The translations under genes were made by a program, and so were the position numbers. DNA of 64,000 nucleotides from an uncultured Lachnospiraceae bacterium (GTDB taxonomy: Bacteria > Bacillota > Clostridia > Lachnospirales > Lachnospiraceae). This document shows, piece by piece, positions 16,393 to 26,085 of this stretch (position 1 is the stretch's first letter; each line of letters begins with the position of its first letter). The stretch spans positions 60,370 through 124,369 of the forward strand of contig CACXFB010000061.1 of NCBI GenBank assembly GCA_902766825.1, read 5' to 3'. Under the pieces are notes generated by a model. That model worked only from the letters and a program-made list of their open reading frames with translations, made no database searches and was not told the DNA's origin.

Positions 16393-17391
16393 TTATTTAA
16401 CTTTTGCAAATACCTTTTCAAGTCCGTGTGCCATAAATACAACAGCCACAAATACAACTATATTAATCACATTTAATATCAATGCAGATGCCGTATTAAC
16501 GCCTGCAACCGACAACCAGTATGTACATCTTGCAAGCACAAATTCATGTAAAAGATATATTTCAAGTGTACATCCTCCGATGTAGCTTAAGCATCGCACA
16601 ACAACACCTTTTTCCATATTGCACTTTGCAAATATATGCGCTAAAAGAATTGTACCCGTTACTACTGTCACAAAAAAACAAAGATACTTAAAGTCATATC
16701 TGATAAATGAAACCGTCTCATTGTACTTCATGATTATAATCTCAGGAACAAGACTTATAAAGAACAATAACGCTGTTATTACTGTCCATTTGCCGTCAAC
16801 CTTTGTTTTGTCATAGCACAGTTTTCCGGCATAAATTCCTGTAAAATATACAGGCACCCTGAAAAGAATTATAAAAAAGTGCGCATTATGGACTACAAAG
16901 CAAAGTCCTATACAGACAATCCATGCAATTGCTAAAAATGCATAGGCTTTCTTTATATTCTTTTCAAACATTTTCATGAAGAATGGGGTTACAAGATACA
17001 ATACAAGAATGGCAGGTACATACCAGTAATAAAGGCTTCCTGTCAGCCAGAACGAAAGCCCTGTCATGTTAAGCACAAACCATCCCGGATTAAAGCCGTT
17101 AAATATGGCATCATATAACTGAACCACAAGATTGAGCACAACCCATGCAGGAAGTATACGAATGATCCTCTTTCTGTAAAAGCTTTTTATATCCGTTGTC
17201 TTTAAAAATGAGTAAAACATTCCGATACCGGAGACAAAGAAGAATATATCCACACCTATGTCTCCGGCAAATTTAATGAATCTAAGACCAATAATATTAT
17301 CAATTGTAAGAGTGCTGTGAAAAACAGCAATAAAAAGCATGGCGACACCCATGAGTGCCGCTCTGTATTTGCTTAGAAGATTAATCTCCAT
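16393..17391 (-). CDS. Membrane acyltransferase, family 3
   Basis: The 332-residue protein begins LLSKYRAALMGVAMLFIAVFH, with the Arg and the His of the family, and has ten or so hydrophobic segments. The motif VDIFFFVSGIGMFYSF near residue 50 is typical. It should decorate sugar repeat units with acyl groups at the cytoplasmic membrane. It lies 27 bases upstream of the final acyltransferase gene and 33 bases after the pyruvyl transferase in the same operon. Confidence 0.88.
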   Translation of the reverse strand: MEINLLSKYRAALMGVAMLFIAVFHSTLTIDNIIGLRFIKFAGDIGVDIFFFVSGIGMFYSFLKTTDIKSFYRKRIIRILPAWVVLNLVVQLYDAIFNGFNPGWFVLNMTGLSFWLTGSLYYWYVPAILVLYLVTPFFMKMFEKNIKKAYAFLAIAWIVCIGLCFVVHNAHFFIILFRVPVYFTGIYAGKLCYDKTKVDGKWTVITALLFFISLVPEIIIMKYNETVSFIRYDFKYLCFFVTVVTGTILLAHIFAKCNMEKGVVVRCLSYIGGCTLEIYLLHEFVLARCTYWLSVAGVNTASALILNVINIVVFVAVVFMAHGLEKVFAKVK

Positions 17392-17423
17392 TGTATTCTC
17401 CGTAATAATTTTAAATGATACTG

Positions 17424-18545
17424 TTATGCTTCATTACCAAAATATTTTCTCAAATAGTTAATACTGTTCTCTCTTTCTGTTTTAATCTTTGTATTAACTT
17501 CTTCATGATTATACTGCGTCTTTAGAATCTTACCAAGGTCTGCAATATCATCAACTCTTCTGCTTTCAAGATTAAAACGAGAAAGTAGATCCATAAGCTT
17601 TTGCCTGTTACCTTCTCTTACTATTGTTGCAAACTGCTTGTTATACTTGATTGAAAAAACACTTCCGTGGAAAGTATCAGTAACAACATACTCTGCATTT
17701 TTAAAGTATGCCAATACTTCAAACGGTGTAAGCATCAGGTGCTCCCACTCAAATCTGTTGGTCTCGCCGATAGTTACAACTTTAAGATTATTCTGCGCTG
17801 CAAAAGCATTAATTGCTGCTGCCTCGGTCTCGCTTATTCTGCTGCCATACGCATACACAATCATATAATCCTTGAGTTTTACACTGTCAGGTACAAGTCC
17901 GCTGTAATCTGACAAAAATACCGGATCCACATGATACTTTGGCTCTTCCCCGACAAGAGTTGTCACAACTTCAATTGAGTTCTTGTCTCTTACTGAGATG
18001 TCATCGAACTCACTTAACATGTCCGCAATCTCATTATCAATTCCATATTTCTTAAGTCCGTCTAATGTAGTGGTTCCAAAAGAAGCCGCATATGAGATAA
18101 GAATATCACAGTTTGCATCCTTACCAAACAATTCCTTTGAATATCCCACGTCCTTGTTAGTCTGAAGGCAGTTAAACACCTCATCACTTCCAATGACAAT
18201 TGCATCTTCTTTACAAAGATACTTCTTCTCATCAGTAACACCAAGCAAAGGAAGGAATTCTTCGTTATATCTCTTAGTCAGATACATCTTGGCTCTGTAG
18301 AAATTTCTAAGCTTAACCGCCTTAGGGCTTCTGTGCTCCCATAAATAACGAATTGCCTTATTTACGACAGACTGTTGCTTCACTTCCACAGTTTCTTCTT
18401 TAACCTCAATAAGAGGCGGCTCTACGTGATAGTCGATAAATTCGACTTCGTTGCCCATTTTTTCTATTATAGTTTTAAGAGAATATGCTTGCAGAAATGA
18501 GCCGTAATTAACAACTCTCTGCATAGATATAATCCCTATTTTCAT
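17424..18545 (-). CDS. Polysaccharide pyruvyl transferase family protein
   Basis: The 373-residue protein starts KIGIISMQRVVNYGSFLQAYSL, a typical opening of the CsaB/WcaK family, and contains the C-terminal motif YVVTDTFHGSVFSI with conserved His. The enzymes transfer pyruvate from phosphoenolpyruvate to a sugar as a ketal, or perform related sugar-phosphate reactions, in the cytosol. In this operon it would add a negative charge to the repeat unit. Exact substrate is unknown, and some family members have other roles. Confidence 0.88.
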   Translation of the reverse strand: MKIGIISMQRVVNYGSFLQAYSLKTIIEKMGNEVEFIDYHVEPPLIEVKEETVEVKQQSVVNKAIRYLWEHRSPKAVKLRNFYRAKMYLTKRYNEEFLPLLGVTDEKKYLCKEDAIVIGSDEVFNCLQTNKDVGYSKELFGKDANCDILISYAASFGTTTLDGLKKYGIDNEIADMLSEFDDISVRDKNSIEVVTTLVGEEPKYHVDPVFLSDYSGLVPDSVKLKDYMIVYAYGSRISETEAAAINAFAAQNNLKVVTIGETNRFEWEHLMLTPFEVLAYFKNAEYVVTDTFHGSVFSIKYNKQFATIVREGNRQKLMDLLSRFNLESRRVDDIADLGKILKTQYNHEEVNTKIKTERENSINYLRKYFGNEA

Positions 18546-18583
18546 CTGGTTACCTCCGGATAGTTATAATCTAAGGCGAAGCC

Positions 18584-19543
18584 TTAACTTTTTCCCGTAA
18601 TCTTATAAAATCCTCTGTAGACAATAGGATGCTTCATAAGAACCAGCCTGAACATTTCTTTTTTATCAGGCTTTTTGTAATCTCTATAGAAATTATAATT
18701 ACTATTGAGTATTTTGGCAAACTCTTTATATTTCTTTTTTCCGTAATCATCATTTTTTGTAACAAGATTCATAAGATGACCTTTTACATTATGAATATAT
18801 TTGTATCTTGCTTCGTCCGTAAGATTAGGATAATTGTCTCTTATATACTCATACTGTTTTTGAAGCGCTCTTACTTCATCAAGCTTTCCATAATGAAAAT
18901 CACTTCGGGTTATACTTTCACTTGCCTGAAAATAATAATACAGATTTACATTCTGATATACAACACTATCTGCTTTTGAAAATATCTCAAATGCAGTCAT
19001 TAGATCTTCAAAAATTGCTCCGGCAGGATATTTTACCCCGTCAAAAACTTTTTTGTTGTAAAGCTTTGTCCAAGGACTGCAAAACTGCTGGTTTTCAAGT
19101 ATCTTTCTTATTGTTGCCTCACTGTCTAACAGCTGTGGCTCTCCTTTTGCTACAACTTCTGGCATATCACCATTGTATACAAGATCATATCCCGTAACAC
19201 AAATATCGGCATTATACTTTTTAACAAGCTCCATCTGTGTCTTAATAAGATCAGGTGCTGCAAAATCATCACTGTCTATAAACTCGATATATTCTCCCTT
19301 TGCTGTTGCAAGACCTGTGTTTCTTGCAGCGGCAACTCCCTCATTTTCTTTATGAACAACGACAAAACGCGAATCCCTCTTCGCATATTCATCGCATATT
19401 TTCCCGCTTCCATCCGGTGAACCGTCATCAATAAGAATTGCTTCCCAGTTGGTATATGTCTGCGCCAATATGCAGTCAAGACTTCTGTTTAAGAATTTCT
19501 CTACTTTATACACCGGCACAATTATGCTTACAAGTGCATCCAT
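18584..19543 (-). CDS. Family 2 glycosyltransferase
   Basis: The 319-residue protein opens VSIIVPVYKVEKFLNRSLDC and has the nucleotide-binding DDGSPDGSG, then EFIDSDDF as DxD-type metal site near residue 90. This is a GT-A fold enzyme using a nucleotide sugar in the cytosol to extend the lipid-linked repeat. The C-terminal half is helical and Lys/Tyr-rich with no membrane segment. It shares the arrangement of several other GT2 enzymes in the operon. Donor and acceptor cannot be predicted. Confidence 0.92.
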   Translation of the reverse strand: MDALVSIIVPVYKVEKFLNRSLDCILAQTYTNWEAILIDDGSPDGSGKICDEYAKRDSRFVVVHKENEGVAAARNTGLATAKGEYIEFIDSDDFAAPDLIKTQMELVKKYNADICVTGYDLVYNGDMPEVVAKGEPQLLDSEATIRKILENQQFCSPWTKLYNKKVFDGVKYPAGAIFEDLMTAFEIFSKADSVVYQNVNLYYYFQASESITRSDFHYGKLDEVRALQKQYEYIRDNYPNLTDEARYKYIHNVKGHLMNLVTKNDDYGKKKYKEFAKILNSNYNFYRDYKKPDKKEMFRLVLMKHPIVYRGFYKITGKS

Positions 19544-19589
19544 AAGTTACCTCCACACTTTACTTAATAAATTTTCAGGCCACAAAGCA

Positions 19590-20621
19590 TCAGTGATTAT
19601 AATTATCAATATGCTTAATCTTCCTTATCGTCTTACGTTTTACCTGATCGATTGAATACCATACATCACTAACAAAAAGATGATTCATGAAGGCCTTCCA
19701 CTTAAGCTCCTTCTTTGCCGGTATATGAAGAAAAGACTCATTCTCCTTATACTTATTAATGAATTTATCCCTAAGCTCATTGTAAAGAGCTTTTTCTTCA
19801 GGATAATTATATCTTACAAGGTAATAAAAATCCCACAAAATCTCCATGTAATGAACTAAGAATCTATGCTTTAATTCATCTGAAATCTTATCTTTAAGAA
19901 ACTGCTCTCTTTCCTCAAGAACGTACACATAATCAACTCTGCTAAGCTTAAATGAACGGCTGTAACTTGTAGGTCTTGCTCTCCAAAAATACAAATCTTT
20001 CTCAAAATATGTTACTTTCTTAGCCGCACAAAGAAGATGCGGAATACAAAAATCATCCTCTCCGTTCTTACCGTCCGGGAATCTTACCCCGTCAAAAAGC
20101 TCCTTTTTATATAGCTTATTCCATGGAAGTATTGTGACAACATTAAGCTCGGTCAAAAGATTATCCATACAACCTACGCCTGTGTATTCCACTGTCTTAA
20201 TATCATCAAGATTACCTATAGGTTCACCTTCCTGTGTGTCATCATCATCAGGAACTTCAAGATATGTACTTACCACAATATCTGAATCCGTCTTAACAAG
20301 CATATCATGAAGTGTTTTAAACATGTCCTTGTGCATATAATCATCACAATCGCTAAAACCTATATATCTTCCCGTAGCAGCTTCGATTCCGGTATTTCTC
20401 GCTGTAGATATACCACCGTTAGTCTCGCGGTGAATAACCTTGATTCTTGAATCCTTTTTTGCATACTCATCACAAATGCGTCCGCTCTCATCAGGAGAAA
20501 CATCATCTACAAGTATTATTTCAAGATTTGTGTACGACTGTCCGATAATCGAATCAATACATTTATTCAGATATTTTTGTGCACCGTACACAGGAACAAT
20601 TACTGATATAAGTTCATCCAT
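19590..20621 (-). CDS. Family 2 glycosyltransferase
   Basis: The 343-residue protein begins ISVIVPVYGAQKYLNKCIDS, followed by VDDVSPDESG and IGFSDCDDYMHK, where the usual DSDD is DCDD. It is a GT-A fold transferase of the exopolysaccharide pathway. The middle contains GEDDFCIPHLL, the acidic motif thought to include the catalytic base in this family. Highly basic C-terminus (KRKTIRKIKH) may help membrane association. Confidence 0.92.
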   Translation of the reverse strand: MDELISVIVPVYGAQKYLNKCIDSIIGQSYTNLEIILVDDVSPDESGRICDEYAKKDSRIKVIHRETNGGISTARNTGIEAATGRYIGFSDCDDYMHKDMFKTLHDMLVKTDSDIVVSTYLEVPDDDDTQEGEPIGNLDDIKTVEYTGVGCMDNLLTELNVVTILPWNKLYKKELFDGVRFPDGKNGEDDFCIPHLLCAAKKVTYFEKDLYFWRARPTSYSRSFKLSRVDYVYVLEEREQFLKDKISDELKHRFLVHYMEILWDFYYLVRYNYPEEKALYNELRDKFINKYKENESFLHIPAKKELKWKAFMNHLFVSDVWYSIDQVKRKTIRKIKHIDNYNH

Positions 20622-20636
20622 GGGAAACCTCTTCTT

Positions 20637-22496
20637 CTACTGTTTTGTTCTTTTTATTACGTCAATAATCTGTGACTGATAAACTTCGTCTTTTAATTCG
20701 CCAACACCAAAACCGGCATTAACCTCATTGACATATTTATTTTCAATAGCTACTTTTTTAGTCGCACCCATCTTAAACCATTCATATTCCACGTCCATGT
20801 GTCCTGCATCAATTGCCTGATATCCAAGTCCCGCAAGGTCATACGCCAGAATCGTTGCCGTTGGCCCAAGTGCAATTATAAAAAGGACTGATTTGTCTTC
20901 TATCTTTTTGGCACTTTCAAGAATCTCATCATACATGCTGAATGCATTTCTGACAGGAGCAAGAATTCTTCGTATACTCTTTGCACCGTCAAACAGATCG
21001 TTGCCGGTTCCGAGTCTTGATTTTTCACCTTCAATTATGACTACGTCTCTTCCCTGCCAGATTCTCTTTAACAAATTAAATCTGTTCTCACATACACTTT
21101 TGTCCTTATAGTCCATATAAGGTCTTGTAATATTTGTATTATAATACTGTTTGCCCTCTTTTAACAGTCCTATCCACGTCTGTCTGTACTCTCCAAGAAA
21201 GTCGTACCAGAAATCTCTTGCTTCTTTTGTGTACTTAGAGAGACTTCCAAAAACATCTGTCATACATACGATATGTCCCGGTCTGTCGCTTACCGCAATC
21301 TCTTTTAATCTTGCAGCCATAACAGGAGAATTGCCTTCAAATGTCACGTTAGGAATCTGCGCCATCCATTTGAATTCTCCGTCACCAAATCTACTTACGG
21401 ACAAATGCTCGGTGTAAATCTTATCAAGAGTCACTTCTATTGAAGCTATATCCGGATTCTTCTTAGACAACACACCTGCACGTCCCGCAATACTTCTTGC
21501 GACACTGTTTTTCTTATTGTCAACGCGGCGTGTAAAGCCTTCCATCTTCCAATAGACCGGCATTACCTTCTTTATTCTGTTTTCACCTTTTACGAAACAG
21601 TTAAAATATAGTCGTCTTTCTTTTTTTATATCAAACTTGTAATTCTTACATAAATCCGTCCAAACCTGTATGAAACGTGAGCGGATAACATCAGCGGTCT
21701 GTATTCTATCATTTTCACGAGCACGGTCGTAATAATAGATTACAGTCTCAAGACTTCTTGATACACAAAGTCCAAGTTCCGTCGTTCCTTTGTCCTTAAA
21801 GAAATCTATCTTTTCCATAAGCGCATCAACATTATCAAGGCATGCCTTCTCATTGAAGCTGCTCATGATGCTGCCGCCTCTTTCTCTGTAATAATACATT
21901 GCGTCGCATGCATATCCGACTGCCGCTGCTTTATACAGACACTTGTAGGTAGTAAATTCATCCTCGTGGATTCTTCCAACAGGATATCTCATATCCCCCC
22001 ATAACTGTCTTTTATATATTTTGTTCCATGCAACAACAAACTGCGCATACTCATCAGAAAACATACGACTGACTATCTCGTCATGATAAAGTACTCTCGC
22101 ATCATAGTAAAGCTCATCACATCTGTCATTTTCATCTTCCTTAACATTTTTAAAAGGACACATAACAAGTGATACATCACCTTTAAACAGAGCCATCATA
22201 AATTCATACATCTTCGGATGAATATAATCGTCACTGTCAACAAAAGTTATGTATTCACCTTTTGCAACTTCAAGTCCTGCATTTCTCGCATCTGACAGAC
22301 CACCGTTTTCTTTATGAACAACTTTTATTCTGTTATCTTTAAGAGCATACTCATCGCAGATTTTCCCGCATCCGTCAGGGGAACCGTCATCCACGAGTAT
22401 TATCTCTATATCTTTATATGTCTGACCCACAACCGAATCAATGCAGGTTTGCAGGTATTTTTCCACTTTGTATACAGGTATAATTACTGATAGCAT
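20637..22496 (-). CDS. Two-domain glycosyltransferase: GT2 plus GT-D (DUF1792)
   Basis: Residues 1-about 320 form a GT2 domain (SVIIPVYKVEKYLQTCIDSV, DDGSPDGCG, FVDSDDYIHP, HEDEFTTYK). Residues from about 345 form a GT-D domain with SVSRFGDGEFKWM, IIEGEKSRLGTGNDLFDG, ALGPTATILAYDLAGLG and MDVEYEWFKMG. The GT-D part is close in sequence to the standalone protein encoded next door at 22507-23418, which suggests duplication. The fusion could add two sugars in succession to the lipid-linked intermediate. Confidence 0.92.
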   Translation of the reverse strand: MLSVIIPVYKVEKYLQTCIDSVVGQTYKDIEIILVDDGSPDGCGKICDEYALKDNRIKVVHKENGGLSDARNAGLEVAKGEYITFVDSDDYIHPKMYEFMMALFKGDVSLVMCPFKNVKEDENDRCDELYYDARVLYHDEIVSRMFSDEYAQFVVAWNKIYKRQLWGDMRYPVGRIHEDEFTTYKCLYKAAAVGYACDAMYYYRERGGSIMSSFNEKACLDNVDALMEKIDFFKDKGTTELGLCVSRSLETVIYYYDRARENDRIQTADVIRSRFIQVWTDLCKNYKFDIKKERRLYFNCFVKGENRIKKVMPVYWKMEGFTRRVDNKKNSVARSIAGRAGVLSKKNPDIASIEVTLDKIYTEHLSVSRFGDGEFKWMAQIPNVTFEGNSPVMAARLKEIAVSDRPGHIVCMTDVFGSLSKYTKEARDFWYDFLGEYRQTWIGLLKEGKQYYNTNITRPYMDYKDKSVCENRFNLLKRIWQGRDVVIIEGEKSRLGTGNDLFDGAKSIRRILAPVRNAFSMYDEILESAKKIEDKSVLFIIALGPTATILAYDLAGLGYQAIDAGHMDVEYEWFKMGATKKVAIENKYVNEVNAGFGVGELKDEVYQSQIIDVIKRTKQ

Positions 22497-22506
22497 GTTC
22501 TTCCTC

Positions 22507-23418
22507 TCATAAAATCTTATCTATTATCTGCGCATTGTATTTTTCATCATCAAGTTCCCCGATATTTCTTCCCTCAAGCGATTCATTTACATACTTATTC
22601 TTAATTGGCACCTTGTCCGTTGCCCCCATTAAGAACCACTCATATTCAACATCTACATGTCCGATATCAACTGCCTGGTAACCGCTTAATGCAAGATCGT
22701 ATGCAAGAATAGTTGCCGTAGGTCCAAGTGCTATAAGAATAAGAGTATCCTTATCAAGCTGTTTTGCTCTCTCAAGAATTATATCATATTTTGAAAATGC
22801 GTTTGTTGCAGGTGCAAGTATTCTTCTGACACTTCTTGCTGTATCAAACAAATCGTTGCCTGTTCCGAGTCTTGATTTTTCACCTTCAATTATGACAACA
22901 TCCCTGTCTTTCCAGATACATCTTAATCTGTCAAATCTGTGTTTACAGTCAGACTTATCAATATAATCCATGTAAGGTCTGGTCATGTTTGTATTATAAT
23001 ACTTCTTTCCCTTTTTTAAAAAGCTTATCCACTTCTTACGGTACATTCCCATGAAACATCCCCAGAACTGTCTTGCATAGGTATTGTATCCTTTAAGACT
23101 TCCAAAGGTATCTGACAGACATACAATATGATTATCATTATCGCTTTTACTTATTTCGATAAGTCGCTCTCTCATAAGTTCAGAGGCTTCCTGAAATGAG
23201 TTCTGCGGAAGTTTTGCCATCCATTTAAACTCACCGTCCCCGAATCTGCTTACGGACACATGGTCATTAATAATCTTATCATAAGTCTCATCTAAAGACG
23301 CAATTTCCGGACTGTGTATAAACGGACGCGTAATTATATCTTTACCTATCCATACCACAAGGTATCCTGTATGTCTTATTCTTCTTATCAGACTTTCTTT
23401 GTTGTTAGTTTGTGCCAT
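22507..23418 (-). CDS. GT-D fold glycosyltransferase (DUF1792), standalone
   Basis: The 303-residue protein consists mainly of a GT-D domain: SVSRFGDGEFKWMAKLP, NTNMTRPYMDYIDKSD, VVIIEGEKSRLGTGNDLFD, LIALGPTATILAYDLALSG and VDVEYEWFLMG. A characterised streptococcal relative is a glucosyltransferase. It differs from the neighbouring fusion by having no GT2 half; its first 40 residues are basic with a weakly hydrophobic stretch. It lies between the flippase gene and the fusion in the operon. Confidence 0.9.
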   Translation of the reverse strand: MAQTNNKESLIRRIRHTGYLVVWIGKDIITRPFIHSPEIASLDETYDKIINDHVSVSRFGDGEFKWMAKLPQNSFQEASELMRERLIEISKSDNDNHIVCLSDTFGSLKGYNTYARQFWGCFMGMYRKKWISFLKKGKKYYNTNMTRPYMDYIDKSDCKHRFDRLRCIWKDRDVVIIEGEKSRLGTGNDLFDTARSVRRILAPATNAFSKYDIILERAKQLDKDTLILIALGPTATILAYDLALSGYQAVDIGHVDVEYEWFLMGATDKVPIKNKYVNESLEGRNIGELDDEKYNAQIIDKIL

Positions 23419-23427
23419 AACACTCTC

Positions 23428-24966
23428 CTATGCGAACTTGCTAAAAATCTTAAACTTGCCTAATCTTCCAAGTACAACTTTCTTCAAATAATCAAACTCC
23501 GGTCTCTTTCTGTATAATGCATAGAACCATGCATTTGTTATAACAGTAACGCTGACCATGTTGAATATAAATGCTTTTACGGTTACCGTACTCATTGTCA
23601 TGCGGCTTATTGCATAACATACAGCTCCGGCTATTACTACAGAAACAAGGTAGCCTGCACCCTCTTTAAAGTACTCCTTACTTGATACTCCAAACAGATG
23701 CTTATATATAATTCTTGGTCTTACTACAGTCTCTAATATTCCCTGCATAAATGTACCAAAGTATATTCCGGCAACGCCCCAGATCATGGCACCTATTATA
23801 GATACCACAAGGTTGACAATTGCTGTTGCAAAAGCAAGCCATTTGTCCTGCTCAAACAATCCTCCCGCAACCTTTACATTATACACACATATTCTGTGTC
23901 CGCCAAAATAATAATTGATACAAAGCCACAAAACTACCGCAAATGTTGTTGTATAACTCTTACCGCACCATATAACAACAAACGGTGACATAAGAACAAA
24001 AAGAGCAACCGAAGCAAATCCATATGACCAGAATGCAAGGAATCTGAAACATTTGAATGTCTCATACTGCTTTTGTTTACTCTCTGTTGCAATCAGATTA
24101 CCAAAACCTGCAGTTGCTGAGTTAAATACAATATTTAAAAACTGGCTTACGTTTCTTGTAAGTGTAAGGTAGTTAGATACAAGACCAACCGCAATTGTAT
24201 CTACAACTACCGCCATTATAATATTATCCGTCTGATTAACAAGTATTGAACCAATCTTTGAGATAATAAGCGCTTTAACATTTTTTATAACAGGCGCCAG
24301 GTCTTCTTTTGACACTTTCTCAACATTCTTATCCTTTAGGAATGGATAAAGCTTATTCATGTATATTGTTGTGGTTATATTCTGTATAAGCTGAACAACC
24401 GCACCGACTATACAATAGATGAGGAAATTCTTAAATAACAGTACAACTGCTATCTGTGTACATGTACATACAATATTAAATATAAGATTTATATTGGTAA
24501 ATATATAGTTTTTCTGTTCCGCATTTGACAGACTGTACTTGTATGATACAAAGTATGAAGCCACAGTATTAAAAAGATACAAAAAGTAGATAGGGTAAAG
24601 GTTTTTAACACCATCTATACCTTTAAAAACATGTAAAAACGGAGCAACGGCAAGTCCCATTACACCTACAATCATCGCAATTACGGTGTATGCCTTGCGG
24701 TAAAACGCCATCAGTGATTTGATTTTCTCTGTCTCTTTATTGGCTACAAGAGAATAAAGAGAATAGTTCATCGCTGTTCCGATACCAAGTTCAGCAAATG
24801 ATAAAATGGTAAGTACGTTAGAGAATACTCCGTTAACACCAAGCTCCGCTTTGCTGAGATTGTGAATAAACACTGTTCTTGACACAAAGCTGAGTATCAT
24901 AATCACAACATTGCTGAATGTTCCGTAAAATATATTTTTTTTCAGTTTATCAACTCTTCCGGCCAT
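23428..24966 (-). CDS. Oligosaccharide flippase, Wzx-like (MOP superfamily)
   Basis: The 512-residue protein has 12-14 hydrophobic segments and starts KKNIFYGTFSNVVIMILSFVSRTVFIH, with GVNGVFSNVLTILSFAELGIG as in Wzx/RfbX and TuaB-type flippases. It should move undecaprenyl-linked repeat units to the outer face of the membrane for Wzy polymerisation. The start codon overlaps the stop codon of the upstream GT2 gene by one base. Identification of role rests on family and operon context. Confidence 0.92.
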   Translation of the reverse strand: MAGRVDKLKKNIFYGTFSNVVIMILSFVSRTVFIHNLSKAELGVNGVFSNVLTILSFAELGIGTAMNYSLYSLVANKETEKIKSLMAFYRKAYTVIAMIVGVMGLAVAPFLHVFKGIDGVKNLYPIYFLYLFNTVASYFVSYKYSLSNAEQKNYIFTNINLIFNIVCTCTQIAVVLLFKNFLIYCIVGAVVQLIQNITTTIYMNKLYPFLKDKNVEKVSKEDLAPVIKNVKALIISKIGSILVNQTDNIIMAVVVDTIAVGLVSNYLTLTRNVSQFLNIVFNSATAGFGNLIATESKQKQYETFKCFRFLAFWSYGFASVALFVLMSPFVVIWCGKSYTTTFAVVLWLCINYYFGGHRICVYNVKVAGGLFEQDKWLAFATAIVNLVVSIIGAMIWGVAGIYFGTFMQGILETVVRPRIIYKHLFGVSSKEYFKEGAGYLVSVVIAGAVCYAISRMTMSTVTVKAFIFNMVSVTVITNAWFYALYRKRPEFDYLKKVVLGRLGKFKIFSKFA

Positions 24967-26060
24967 TAGTCATTTTCCTTCTTTTCATACTTTTTATACT
25001 TGCTGTTTCTAATCTTTGCAAGCAAATAAAGCGTAAGTGCCATGTGATGTCTCATCAGTTTAAGAGCAAGTTTCTGGTTGCCTGTAAGATTAATACCGCC
25101 TGAACCTACAGCTTCTATTACCGTATCATCCACACTTATCTGCCTTGTAATCTCTTTTAGTAAATGAATCTTTTTAATAAATCCCGGTCCACCCGGTCTT
25201 ATGAAATTGTACGGTGCACTTAACACTTCGTCAATATAGCTTCCAAAATAACGCTGTTTTGTGCTGTTATACATTCCGTTTTCCACAAGAAAATTCTTAA
25301 GTATCTTCTGGTTGGCAATTCCCACTTCAAACTGTTTTTCCCTGTAGCTTGCCATTGTGGTGCTGTTCCATCTTACATAATGATATAGGCATCCTCTTAC
25401 CACAACTACTCCCGATGCCTTGATAAATGCTCTTACGCAGAAATTAAAATCCTCTGCGATACTCATTTCCTCATCAAATCTAATACCTGTGCTCTCAAGA
25501 AAACTTTTTCTTATGCAGGTACGCCAAACCGTTCCCGCAATATTGTTATCAAGAGAAGGATATCTCTTTTTATCCTCATCTGTTACTTTTATCATGTAAG
25601 GAATAAGTTCATTTTCCACCATGAAATTATCAAGCTTTGTCATATGCTCCCACGGAAGCATGATGTTCTTTTTATATCCCTTTTCATTCTCTTCATAATA
25701 ATCACAAATAGCTACATCGGCATCAGTATGCTCAAGTGCATCCACCATCTGACGAAGCATGTCACTTTCCATGTAGTCATCTGCATCAATAAAACTTACA
25801 TACTTTCCCCTTGCCTTTGCTATTCCCTCATTTCTTGTAGCGGAAACTCCAAGATTACCTCTGTTGATAACTCTTACGCATTTATCTGCCGCAGCCCACT
25901 TTTCAAGAATATATTCACTTCCGTCTGTTGAGCCGTCATTAATAAGAATTACTTCTATTTTTCTCATTGTCTGATTCAGCGCACTGGCAACAGATCTGTC
26001 AAGCCATTGCTTTGCATTGTGAATCGGCATTATGACACTTACTAAAATATTATCATCCAT
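24966..26060 (-). CDS. Family 2 glycosyltransferase
   Basis: The 364-residue protein begins VSVIMPIHNAKQWLDRSVAS and contains INDGSTDGSEY and FIDADDYMES (DADD as metal site), then MSIAEDFNFCVRAF. It has no membrane segment; the C-terminus is strongly basic (KYKKYEKKEN). It acts on the growing lipid-linked repeat in the cytosol. The gene abuts the flippase gene. Confidence 0.92.
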   Translation of the reverse strand: MDDNILVSVIMPIHNAKQWLDRSVASALNQTMRKIEVILINDGSTDGSEYILEKWAAADKCVRVINRGNLGVSATRNEGIAKARGKYVSFIDADDYMESDMLRQMVDALEHTDADVAICDYYEENEKGYKKNIMLPWEHMTKLDNFMVENELIPYMIKVTDEDKKRYPSLDNNIAGTVWRTCIRKSFLESTGIRFDEEMSIAEDFNFCVRAFIKASGVVVVRGCLYHYVRWNSTTMASYREKQFEVGIANQKILKNFLVENGMYNSTKQRYFGSYIDEVLSAPYNFIRPGGPGFIKKIHLLKEITRQISVDDTVIEAVGSGGINLTGNQKLALKLMRHHMALTLYLLAKIRNSKYKKYEKKEND

Positions 26061-26085
26061 ATCTGTCTACCTCCTACACTGACAG

